A stretch of DNA of 64,000 nt from Betaproteobacteria bacterium (lineage in GTDB: Bacteria; Pseudomonadota; Gammaproteobacteria; Burkholderiales; Rhodocyclaceae). The stretch spans positions 62,001 to 126,000 of the forward strand of contig VEPL01000007.1 in assembly GCA_012026885.1 (NCBI GenBank), read 5' to 3'. The notes under the pieces were generated by a model. The model saw only the letters and a list, made by a program, of their open reading frames with translations, was not told the DNA's origin and did no database searches. Shown here one piece after another: positions 24,518 to 32,002 of this stretch (positions are counted from its first letter, which is position 1; every line of letters starts with the position of its first letter). The translations under genes and the position numbers were made by a program.

Positions 24518-25273
24518 TCATCTGGCGGTGCTCAGCGCATAGGAGAGCGAAGCCTTGAACTCCTGGTAGAAGATCTTGTTCGCCAATCGCTCGGCCGTGC
24601 CCTCGAAGTCGTAGATGGCCTTGTAGACGGGACGCGAGACGAACATCAGTACGGGGGCCAGGGTGTTGCTGCTGGTTCGTTGCCAGATGCCGGGGTAGAG
24701 CTTTAGCTTGCGGTCGGAGATCGGCACGATGAAGTAGTCGGCGTTCCTCTTGGCCATGCCCTGGCGCCGCTTGTCGCTCATGTTCATGCGCGCGCTGTTC
24801 AGCCGGGTTGTGCCGAAGGTGCGGAAATACCCGAGGATCTGCACGATCTGGCCCCGGCTCATGTTGCCGAAGGCGTCGAGCTTGGCCTCCTTGCCGGGGA
24901 CCGTGTACATGCCGGCGGGCAGGATCCCGGCGGAGCGCAGCATCATCTCTGACCGCTTGTAGCTTCGCGGTCGACTGCCACTCTTGCCGATGTTCGGGGC
25001 CAGGTACTCGGCGGCTGGTATCCCGGCCGTACGGTTCTTGATGCCGATGCGGGCCTCGAGGTTGGTCTTCGTGGAGCGCACGACATAGGTAGCCTTTGCC
25101 GTGGCGGGTTTCGGGCGGTCGAAGGTGCCGCCGATCTTGTCCCGCTGCGCCTTCTCGATCTCCCTGGCGGTCTTGTTGAGGGCCTGGCTGGCGGCGAAGT
25201 TGATTTGCTTCTGCTTGCCCTGCAGCCTGGCCATCATCGCGTCGAGGCCCTTGACTTCGACGGCGATCCTCAT
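24518..25273 (-). CDS. Phage minor tail-type protein, 251 aa
   Basis: A basic protein with early residues VEVKGLDAMMARLQGKQKQI and FAASQALNKTAREIEKAQRD, the pattern of tail-completion/minor-tail proteins of the HK97 gp10 and Z-type families. It overlaps the tape-measure gene by 4 bp, the usual neighbourhood for tail proteins. No signal or membrane segment. Assignment is to tail or virion assembly in general; the exact family is uncertain. Confidence 0.65.
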   Translation of the reverse strand: MRIAVEVKGLDAMMARLQGKQKQINFAASQALNKTAREIEKAQRDKIGGTFDRPKPATAKATYVVRSTKTNLEARIGIKNRTAGIPAAEYLAPNIGKSGSRPRSYKRSEMMLRSAGILPAGMYTVPGKEAKLDAFGNMSRGQIVQILGYFRTFGTTRLNSARMNMSDKRRQGMAKRNADYFIVPISDRKLKLYPGIWQRTSSNTLAPVLMFVSRPVYKAIYDFEGTAERLANKIFYQEFKASLSYALSTAR

Positions 25274-27405
25274 GAGTAGCGCCTCGAGGAGCTGATCACA
25301 CCGAGGACTCCGCGGGCGCCGGAGGCGGCGCTGCGGCGGATTTCGGCCGGGTCGCCACTGCCATTGACGACGATATGCTGCGTCACGTTGATGTTGCCGC
25401 TTGCCCCGTGCATCTTGACCGGGATGTTTCTCCCGTCCGGCAGTGGCACAAAAGCTTCGGGTGTACGCCCTTCGCCAAATAGCGCAAGCTGCGGCGAATT
25501 GGCGACGCCGCCGCCGGCATAGGCGCGCAGCGGCAGCGGGCCGGCGCTGGTCATGATGCCGCCCTTCTCGAACGAGAACAGCGAAGCGATCCAGCCGGCC
25601 GCCTTGCCCCAGTCGAAGGAACTGGCGGCGGAACCGACGACGCCGCCGAGCTTGCCATCCTTGTCGATGTTGCCGAACAGCAGCTTGCCGAGCTGCGCGG
25701 CGGCCGCCTGGGCGATCATCCGGCGAATCGTCTCTTCGAACGACTGCACCATGCCCTTGGTGCCCTTGTCGAACGGGTCGAAGAGGAAGTCGGCGAAAGC
25801 GTCCTGTGCATTCCTCGCCGCCTGTTTTGCAAACTCGCCGAACTCGTCAAACTGATTTTTGCCCAATTCGAAACGGCGGTTTTCACCCCTGGCCAGGGCG
25901 TCGGTGAGCTGGGCGCGGTAGTCCAGTTCTTCCTTGAGCAGCGCGATCGCCTCGGCGCTGGCGCCGTTTTCTTCGGCCAGCGTGATCGCTTCGGAGAGCC
26001 GCGCCTGCTCGAGCGCGGAGACGGCGGCGGCAGTCATGCCCATGGTGTCGGCGGCCTGGTTGGCGGCGGCGATCTGGTCGAGCCAGTTCTGGCGGCCCTT
26101 GGCCAGCGCTTCGGCCGACTTCTTTTCGGCCTCGGCCAGCTTATCGGCGGCAATGATCTGCTTGTCGAGCGCCACCAGGCTGTCGAGCGCGGCGTTGATC
26201 GCCTCGCGCTGCGCGGCGGTCGCCTTGAGCGTGCCGGCCTCGAGCTGGTAGCGCACCTTGACCGCCTGCTGCTCGGACGCGGTCATCTTGTCGGTGGTGT
26301 CCAGGTCCACCTGCTTGAGCGCGATCTGCTCGTTCAGCGAGGCGATCAGGCGCGCGGCATCGTCGGCCTCGGTGTGCCCTTTTTTCTTCTTCTCGTTCGG
26401 CTCTTTTCCGGATGTGAATCCGTCGAGCGTCGGCTTTTTCTCGATGTCGTTGATGCCCAGCGCGTTCGCCATCGTGGCTTTGCGCTGATCGTCGATGGCC
26501 TTGAGCATCTTGAAGCGCGACTGCAGGCGGGCCAATTCCTCGTCGTCGCCGCGCTTGCCGCGCCCGATGGAGATGCGGTCCTCGATTTCCGCAACCTTGC
26601 GAGAAACCTTGTCAAGGTCGGCGGCAACGCCCTTGAAGCTGAGTCCGCCGAGATTCTGCAGGTAGCCGGACCAGCCGCCAGATGCCTGGATCGCGGCGGC
26701 CATCTGGCCGGTCATGCTGGCCAGTGCCGGGGTCACCTCGAGCGCGGCGGACCTGGCCAGGCGGGAGAAGCTGGCCTCGAGCTTCTTTATGTTCTTCTCG
26801 TACTGCTCGGCCTGGGCGGCTTGCTCAGCGGTGACCTTGCCGATCAGCTCCGATTGCTCGGCCAGATCCTTGAGGAAGGGCAGCAGCTGCGCGCCGTTCT
26901 TGCCGAGGATGGCGATCGCCGCGGCCGTCTTGCCGCTGCCGTCCCGGAACTGGTCCAGGGCCCGGGCCACCTCGAGCATGGCCTCGGCGGTGTCCTTGGA
27001 TCGCAGATCCTCGATACTGAGGCCGAGGGCGGCGAGCGCCTTGCCGGCGCCCTTGGTTTCGTCATCCGTCAGGTGCAGCGCCTTGGCCAGCTTCTGCATG
27101 CCGGCCTCGACCGATGCAAGTTCATGCCCGCCGATCTTGGCAACGCCAGCCAGGGCGGAGAGATTCTCGACCGAGGCGCCGGTCCGCTCGGCCATGTCGT
27201 CAAGCGCGGCAGCGAACTTGATTGTGTTTTCGATGCCCTCCTTGAAGGCGGAGAACGACAGCAGCGCGGTCAGGCCGGAGAAGATCGGGCCGAGGCCGAT
27301 CGCCACGCCCTGCAGGGTGCCGAGGGATTTGCGCACCTGCTCGAATGCCGCCTTGGTGTCGTCCCTGGCGGTCAGTATGAATTCTGTCTTGTCGGTGTTG
27401 CTCAC
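25270..27405 (-). CDS. Phage tail tape-measure protein
   Basis: A 711-residue protein of lambda-gpH type: N-terminal STDKTEF-like coil region, hydrophobic segment (VAIGLGPIFSGLTALLSFSA), long alanine/lysine-rich coiled coil (about residues 330-560), and the typical C-terminal module MVQSFEETIRRMIAQAAAAQ, then YAGGGVANSPQLALFGEGRT, EAFVPLPDG. Tape-measure proteins set siphophage tail length; 711 residues would imply a tail near 100 nm by the usual ~0.15 nm per residue. It starts at a GTG behind AAGGAGAACCACC. It is the largest gene of the element. Confidence 0.88.
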   Translation of the reverse strand: MSNTDKTEFILTARDDTKAAFEQVRKSLGTLQGVAIGLGPIFSGLTALLSFSAFKEGIENTIKFAAALDDMAERTGASVENLSALAGVAKIGGHELASVEAGMQKLAKALHLTDDETKGAGKALAALGLSIEDLRSKDTAEAMLEVARALDQFRDGSGKTAAAIAILGKNGAQLLPFLKDLAEQSELIGKVTAEQAAQAEQYEKNIKKLEASFSRLARSAALEVTPALASMTGQMAAAIQASGGWSGYLQNLGGLSFKGVAADLDKVSRKVAEIEDRISIGRGKRGDDEELARLQSRFKMLKAIDDQRKATMANALGINDIEKKPTLDGFTSGKEPNEKKKKGHTEADDAARLIASLNEQIALKQVDLDTTDKMTASEQQAVKVRYQLEAGTLKATAAQREAINAALDSLVALDKQIIAADKLAEAEKKSAEALAKGRQNWLDQIAAANQAADTMGMTAAAVSALEQARLSEAITLAEENGASAEAIALLKEELDYRAQLTDALARGENRRFELGKNQFDEFGEFAKQAARNAQDAFADFLFDPFDKGTKGMVQSFEETIRRMIAQAAAAQLGKLLFGNIDKDGKLGGVVGSAASSFDWGKAAGWIASLFSFEKGGIMTSAGPLPLRAYAGGGVANSPQLALFGEGRTPEAFVPLPDGRNIPVKMHGASGNINVTQHIVVNGSGDPAEIRRSAASGARGVLGVISSSRRYS

Positions 27406-27441
27406 GGTGGTTCTCCTTGGGGTGGTTACAGCCAGGCTGGA

Positions 27442-28056
27442 TCAGGTACGCGACGGCAGTACGCACGCCTCGTCACAGGTGATGGATCCCTTGCGGACCT
27501 CGGCGATGATTAGCCGGCCGCCAGCCGTTGATCCCGGCATGGGGTTTTCTCGGACGCGGCGGACTTGGTCCAGGGCAAGAGCCGTGAGGCCGTCGCGGTC
27601 GGCGACGATACCTAGCTGCTGGATCGATTCGACCCCAAAAAAGGGCGAGTACCACTGCTGTGTAACAGGCGTCGTCTTGAGCTGGCTTCCCGGCCGGTGC
27701 TCGAAGGCGCTGCCCAGGATGCGACCCTTGGCCAGTGAGTGGCCAACGGCGAGGAACTCGGCCGGACCGATGGCCTTGGTGTTGGCACCCATCTGCCGAA
27801 GCTGCGCCATGGCGTGCGTGATCATGCCTGGGATACTGTCCGCCAGCCCGTCGTAGTCCTTCGCGCCGGGACCCAGCAACATGGCTGATACGACGGTGAA
27901 GAGGAGCGAGGTCCCGCGAAAGGCGACGACCGTGTTCTGCAACGGCAGGACGACCAGCTTATTGCACTCCTGGTAAGTGCCGTCGAGGTGCTCGCCCTCG
28001 GTGTCAACAGCGACCAGGGCGTGATCGTCATTCACAAATACATTGCAGATACTCAC
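27442..28056 (-). CDS. Putative proteasome-type Ntn hydrolase
   Basis: A 204-residue protein. The N-terminus MSICNVFVNDDHALVAVDTE, then CNKLVVLPLQNTVVAFRGTS, lines up by eye with the HslV/proteasome beta fold: a nucleophile near the end (Cys4 after loss of MSI), Asp18 and Lys33 at the positions of the HslV Asp17 and Lys33, then the strand before FxG. This is inference from pattern. The start is a GTG at 28056 overlapping the 46-aa gene (GTGA). It sits between tail genes and a RadC-like gene. Confidence 0.55.
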   Translation of the reverse strand: MSICNVFVNDDHALVAVDTEGEHLDGTYQECNKLVVLPLQNTVVAFRGTSLLFTVVSAMLLGPGAKDYDGLADSIPGMITHAMAQLRQMGANTKAIGPAEFLAVGHSLAKGRILGSAFEHRPGSQLKTTPVTQQWYSPFFGVESIQQLGIVADRDGLTALALDQVRRVRENPMPGSTAGGRLIIAEVRKGSITCDEACVLPSRT

Positions 28057-28193
28057 TTGGCGGCCCTCCGGACAATTGCGCCGCAGCGCCCGGGAATGGC
28101 TGCGCCGATGGCCCAGCCGACGCCAGGCAGAAAATAGCCGACCACGGCTCCGACAATAGTGCCGATCCATTGGCCTGCGCTTCCGCTGCTCAT
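28053..28193 (-). CDS. Small glycine-rich membrane protein, 46 aa
   Basis: A short gene overlapping both neighbours (ATGA at its start, GTGA at its end) with a strong ribosome site AAGGAGAACCATC. It encodes one glycine-zipper-like hydrophobic span (WIGTIVGAVVGYFLPGVGWA, then IGAAIPG) and a basic tail (RCGAIVRRAAK). Its length, basic end and place next to phage genes would suit a membrane-interacting or holin-like peptide, but that is a guess. Confidence 0.65.
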   Translation of the reverse strand: MSSGSAGQWIGTIVGAVVGYFLPGVGWAIGAAIPGRCGAIVRRAAK

Positions 28194-28723
28194 GATGGTT
28201 CTCCTTGGGTGGGTGATGCTTCAGTGGTTGGCCAGCCCTGTTTGCAGGTAGGGCAGCACGGATTTTGTTCAGTAGAGATCAGATCCCAGGCGTGGCCGGT
28301 GCGAATGCACTCGATCCGATTGCCGCAGACCACGAAGTTTCCGATCACGAAAACCCCGATTGCTGCCATGCGCTCATCAATTAGGCCGGCCGTAACTTTG
28401 TCGGCGTGCGAGGCGGTCGCGGAGCCGGTGGGGTGGTTGTGGAAAAAACAGGCCATGGCGGCGTTTGCCGCCACTGCCTTGCGACTGATTGACCGTGTGC
28501 TGATCCGGCAGCCGGTTTCGTCGCCGATGGCAAGCTCTTCGAAGCCCAACAGGCGCCATTCGCTGTCAAGCCAAAAGACGACGAGGGTCTCCTCGGTACG
28601 GCCAGCCAGGTGCATGCCAGCCAGCACGCCGAGATCACCGAACTCCATTTCAGGCATACCGGCCTTGGTCAGGCGCCCGTACAGAATCTGCCGGGCGCGC
28701 TCCACGATTTGGTCGTCGCTCAT
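28190..28723 (-). CDS. RadC-like JAB/MPN domain protein
   Basis: A 177-residue protein with the JAMM zinc motif HNHPTGSATASHAD (His-x-His, then Ser-x-x-Asp) and flanking RadC-like text (AANAAMACFFHNHP; DERMAAIGVFVIGNFVV). RadC-like proteins are common on phages and islands; the biochemical role is unsettled, with a metalloprotease fold. A C-terminal cysteine pair (NPCCPTCKQG) is extra. It overlaps genes on both sides by 4 bp. Confidence 0.8.
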   Translation of the reverse strand: MSDDQIVERARQILYGRLTKAGMPEMEFGDLGVLAGMHLAGRTEETLVVFWLDSEWRLLGFEELAIGDETGCRISTRSISRKAVAANAAMACFFHNHPTGSATASHADKVTAGLIDERMAAIGVFVIGNFVVCGNRIECIRTGHAWDLISTEQNPCCPTCKQGWPTTEASPTQGEPS

Positions 28724-29307
28724 TGAATCTTCTGCATCGCGGATGACACGCTGGATTCAATCTCGCCAGGCGACGCCTCGGACAGCTTGAGCGCCAAGAT
28801 TTCCTTCTCCACACGCTTCGCCACCGCCAGCTTCTTCTCGGCTTCGCCGATTCGATCGATGATCTCCGGTCGCTTCTCCGGGTGGATTGATCTGAGATCC
28901 ATGGCACGCAGTCCGCTGAGATTTTGCTCAAGGCTGGCGAGGATGCTGACCAGTTGCGTCTCGGCTTGCCAAACCGAATACTCGCCGTGTCCCAGTAAGC
29001 TCTTCCAGGCGCTCGAATTGCGCCGGGCGGCGCCCTTGAGCAGCTCATCCGCTTCGCACAGCAGGGCGTTTTCCTTGTCCAGCTGTTCCTGGGCGCTCTG
29101 GACTCTGGCCAATACCTTGGCGCGCGCCCTCTGCTCCTTCTCGAGGGCGGCCAGTGATTTCTTGTACTGGTCCAGGGCCTCGAGGCGGGCAGCGCGGGCT
29201 TCACGCTCTTCCTGCTCAACAGCACCAGTGAATGCGTCGCGGATTTCAGGCATGCCGGCGAGAATTTCGCGAATTCGCTCGACGCTGATCAGTTTTTCAA
29301 GATCCAT
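28720..29307 (-). CDS. Coiled-coil element protein, 195 aa
   Basis: A highly helical charged protein (about residues 30-90 and 125-170 predicted coiled coil; EEREARAARLEALDQYKKSL, AQEQLDKENALLCEADELLK). No catalytic motif. It starts behind AAGGAGCATGAACA and overlaps the RadC-like gene by 4 bp. Unknown function; it could be structural or an accessory of recombination. Confidence 0.65.
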   Translation of the reverse strand: MDLEKLISVERIREILAGMPEIRDAFTGAVEQEEREARAARLEALDQYKKSLAALEKEQRARAKVLARVQSAQEQLDKENALLCEADELLKGAARRNSSAWKSLLGHGEYSVWQAETQLVSILASLEQNLSGLRAMDLRSIHPEKRPEIIDRIGEAEKKLAVAKRVEKEILALKLSEASPGEIESSVSSAMQKIQ

Positions 29308-29310
29308 TGT

Positions 29311-29793
29311 TCATGCTCCTTGGTTGGGGTAGTCAGTAAGTTTTGCCTGAAGGGCCAGCAGCAAGGCTTCCGCCCTGCCATCGTCTTTCACGCGAGTGAG
29401 GTGGTGAGAGGCTGCGGGAAGCAAGCGCTTTGCCGTGGCCACGCTGCATCGCTTGTCGGCACCTGGCGGCAGGCCGGCGCGGCGCTTCCATACGGCCGGT
29501 TGTACCAGGTCGTGCGGGATGCCCAGGGCAGCCAGGACGGCGAGGATGCCGCCGAAGGAATAGCCGAAGCTGAAGGCGCCGGTCGGGCCCTCGCCTGGCC
29601 GAGGACCGACACGCTCGACCAGGACGAAGTCGGGGGCGTGTTGAGCGAGGATGGCGGTGAGCCCGTGGAAATCGATCAGGCGCCGGCCGGTGGTCGACGT
29701 CATGGTCGGCATATCGTGGATGGCGCGGAACGCGCCGCCCTCGAGGACGCCGATGGCGCCATTGATGCCGGGATCGATGCCGGCGATGATCAT
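29311..29793 (-). CDS. RuvC-like Holliday junction resolvase
   Basis: A 160-residue RNase-H-fold nuclease. The first acidic residue is in AGIDPGINGAIGVL (Asp7), the second in FVLVERV, and the late acidic pair in DDGRAEALLLA, as in phage RuvC/RusA-class resolvases of the RuvC superfamily. It would cut branched DNA during replication or excision of the element. The ATG at 29793 overlaps the exonuclease stop. Confidence 0.82.
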   Translation of the reverse strand: MIIAGIDPGINGAIGVLEGGAFRAIHDMPTMTSTTGRRLIDFHGLTAILAQHAPDFVLVERVGPRPGEGPTGAFSFGYSFGGILAVLAALGIPHDLVQPAVWKRRAGLPPGADKRCSVATAKRLLPAASHHLTRVKDDGRAEALLLALQAKLTDYPNQGA

Positions 29794-30497
29794 GCCGCGG
29801 CCTCCCAGTTGAGGCGGTGCCAGATGTCGCGGACGGCGAGGGCGTCGCGGCGGTTGTATTCGGCGATGCGCTCGAGCTCGCCGGCCTGCCAGGCGTCGTA
29901 GACCTTGCTGCCGTCGAGGTCGCCCTTCGGGGAGGCAATACCGAGGGCGCGGCAGAGGCGATCGAGGCCGATGGTGTCGCGCGGGCCTGCCCAGGTGCGC
30001 ATGGTGCAGGCGAAGTCCTTGCCCTCGCGGGCGCAGGGGCCGGGGATCCGGAAGGGCGGGCGCACGCCGAGCACGATGCTGCGGCGCCACAGGAAGCCGA
30101 GGTCGAAGGCGGCGTTGTGCGCCACGAAGAACGGGGCGTCGTCATAGACCAGGTCGCCCCGGTGGTCGCGGATGGCGCCGGCCTCGAGCAGTTGCTGCAC
30201 CTGGTTGAAGAAGCCGGCCAGCACGGTGCGCTCGTCGTCGCCGGGGGCACGGATTACGGACTGCGCGTCGCCGTCGTCGTCGGTGCACCAGGCGATGCTG
30301 ATCAGTTCGCCGGCCGAGGCGTCGAGGGCGGTCTTGCGCCAGGCGGTGTCGGCAGCGGCTTCGCCTTCCTCGGCGAGCCATTGCGCGATCGATTCCGGCT
30401 TCTTGTAGTTGGCCGGCGCCTTGAGCTGGGCGCGGATCGCCTCGCGGGCGCCGAGGCGCATGTCTGGGGCGGTTTCGATGTCGAAGTAGATTCTCAT
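29790..30497 (-). CDS. DEDD-family 3'-5' exonuclease
   Basis: A 235-residue DnaQ/RNase-T-like nuclease: exo I RIYFDIETAPD, exo II FFVAHNAAFDLGFL, exo III YNRRDALAVRDIW. It resembles the exonuclease domain of family-B polymerases and is often encoded by phages beside SSB and ERF. It would remove 3' ends during recombination or proofreading. Start ATG 30497, 10 bp after ssb. Confidence 0.83.
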   Translation of the reverse strand: MRIYFDIETAPDMRLGAREAIRAQLKAPANYKKPESIAQWLAEEGEAAADTAWRKTALDASAGELISIAWCTDDDGDAQSVIRAPGDDERTVLAGFFNQVQQLLEAGAIRDHRGDLVYDDAPFFVAHNAAFDLGFLWRRSIVLGVRPPFRIPGPCAREGKDFACTMRTWAGPRDTIGLDRLCRALGIASPKGDLDGSKVYDAWQAGELERIAEYNRRDALAVRDIWHRLNWEAAA

Positions 30498-30507
30498 GGT
30501 GGTTGCC

Positions 30508-30897
30508 TCAGAAGGGCACGTCGTCGGCGAAGTCGGCGAAGTCGGGGGCGGCAGGCCGGGGGCTGGCGGGCTGCGGCGCCGCGGCGAGCGCCTTGCTGCC
30601 GAGAAGGGTCACTTCGGCGACGCGGACCTCGAGGGACACGCGGCGGGCGCCGTCGCTGTCCTCCCACTCGCGCAGAGTCGGCGCGCCGGCGACGGCGACC
30701 AGGGCGCCCTTGGTCAGGTAGCCGACGAGGGCGGAGCCGCGCTTGCCGAAGATCGCGCAGCGCGGCCAGGTGGTCTGCTTTTTGTCGCCGAACCCGCTGT
30801 CGACCGCAACACTGAAATTGACGATCGAGTCGCCGCCTGCGGTGAAGCGCTGCTCGGCATCGCGGCCGACGCGCCCGGTAAATGTCCAGACGTTCAT
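30508..30897 (-). CDS. ssb: Single-stranded DNA-binding protein
   Basis: A 129-residue OB-fold SSB (FTGRVGRDAEQRFTAGGDSI; FSVAVDSG; WPRCAIFGKRG; LVGYLTKGALVAVAG) with a short proline/alanine linker and an acidic tip ending DFADDVPF that would recruit partners. It is shorter than chromosomal SSB. It overlaps the ERF gene by 4 bp, the usual phage annealing module. Confidence 0.92.
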   Translation of the reverse strand: MNVWTFTGRVGRDAEQRFTAGGDSIVNFSVAVDSGFGDKKQTTWPRCAIFGKRGSALVGYLTKGALVAVAGAPTLREWEDSDGARRVSLEVRVAEVTLLGSKALAAAPQPASPRPAAPDFADFADDVPF

Positions 30898-31655
30898 TCC
30901 GCCACCTCCGCCTTGCGTTGCTCGACGGCGGCCTTGATGCTGGCCTGTGCGTCGGCGTCGAAGCGCTTATAGTGGTTCAGGCCGATGCTGCGGGCGTCGG
31001 CGGCGGTATTGGCGCTGCCGATCATGGACAGCACCTGCTCGATTGGCGGCGGCGGGTCGTTCTCGGGGGGCAAATCCGGAGCCTTGGCGGGCTCCTTCCT
31101 GGCGGATGCGGGCGCGGGGCGTTGCGGGGCGCTGGCGGCGTTGCCGTCGTCGTCCTCGGGGGCGATGCCGCAGGCGGCCATCAGGGAGTAGCGGCGGGCA
31201 TAGGTGAGGGCGCTGCCGTAGCCTTGCGGATCGTTCTTGGCGGCAGGGACATGGAAGGTGCCGCAGCTGATGGTCTCGCCGCTCTCGTGCATAAACACGG
31301 TCTCGACTGCGACGCCGGCGTCGCAGGGCACGGCCTTCTGCAGGACGGCGATGCCGGCCTCGTTGAGGGCTGGCTGCACGGCATCGAGGCAGGCAGCCAG
31401 GTCGGCGTAGCGGCTGCGGAAGTGCGGGTTCGCCGCGTTGCGGATGGCCGGCCCGAAGTTCTTCTGGGCGCGGACCAGCGCAGTGCTGATTTCCTTCATG
31501 GATGGTTCTCCTTCATGGGATGCCCGGGCGAGGAAGTACGCCAGGGCGGATGGATCGGCCTCGCAGCTGGCGAGGACGCGGTTGATGGTGTCGGGGCTGC
31601 TCTCGCCGATCGCGGTCATCCAGGCGCTGATCGCCTTCATGTCGGTTGGCGTCAT
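30894..31655 (-). CDS. erf: ERF-family single-strand annealing protein
   Basis: A 253-residue recombinase. The ERF domain begins at MKEISTALVRAQKNFGPAIR and includes FRSRYADLAACLDAVQPALN and YGSALTYARRYSLMAACGIA, followed by a proline-rich linker and a helical end. Two starts are plausible: ATG 31655 (AAGGAA) and ATG 31499 behind a stronger AAGGAGAACCATCC, which would drop 52 residues and give the common ERF N-terminus. It promotes annealing of single strands with SSB. Confidence 0.85.
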   Translation of the reverse strand: MTPTDMKAISAWMTAIGESSPDTINRVLASCEADPSALAYFLARASHEGEPSMKEISTALVRAQKNFGPAIRNAANPHFRSRYADLAACLDAVQPALNEAGIAVLQKAVPCDAGVAVETVFMHESGETISCGTFHVPAAKNDPQGYGSALTYARRYSLMAACGIAPEDDDGNAASAPQRPAPASARKEPAKAPDLPPENDPPPPIEQVLSMIGSANTAADARSIGLNHYKRFDADAQASIKAAVEQRKAEVAE

Positions 31656-31759
31656 TTCCTTGCCTTTCCGGTAACCAGCGCCGCGTACGACGCCTTGATC
31701 GCCCAGACGGAACTGCGCCAGACGATGAGCAGCAGGCATCGGGCGAGGATGCTCACCAT
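31652..31759 (-). CDS. Possible 35-aa membrane peptide
   Basis: A short frame from ATG 31759 with GAGG upstream, encoding MVSILARCLLLIVWRSSVWA and a basic tail. It overlaps the first ERF start by ATGA, which favours a translational-coupling leader or a real small peptide. No homologue is known to me. Confidence 0.4.
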   Translation of the reverse strand: MVSILARCLLLIVWRSSVWAIKASYAALVTGKARK

Positions 31760-31802
31760 GAAGCACCTCGGCAGATGTGCGCGGCGCCCTCGCTGCCTTT
31801 GC

Positions 31803-32002
31803 TTGTGCCGTTGTGCCGCCTTGTGCCAACCATGTGCGGCTCGCGCATGGTGTGGGGGGTTGTTTGCGGCCGGCAATCTTGTGCCGCCAAACAATCACCC
31901 TTAAGGGCGGCACAAGATTCTGGGGAGGTTTGGGGGGCATTCGAAATGTCGGTTTTTGTGGTCATTTCGTTGAATCCCCGGCACAAGATTCGGCACAAGA
32001 TT
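31803..32002. repeat. Iteron-like TTGTGCCG repeats
   Basis: In 200 bp the octamer TTGTGCCG or its complement occurs seven times: 31803-31810, 31811-31818, 31821-31828 (last base A), 31879-31886, 31908-31915, 31979-31986 and 31991-31998. Four belong to a longer unit, CGGCACAAGATT (31908-31919, tandem 31979-31990 and 31991-32002, inverted 31875-31886). Copies 31875-31888 and 31906-31919 form a 14-bp perfect inverted repeat. The cluster sits at the 3' end of the helicase gene and the gap after it, like an origin or a repressor array. Confidence 0.7.
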
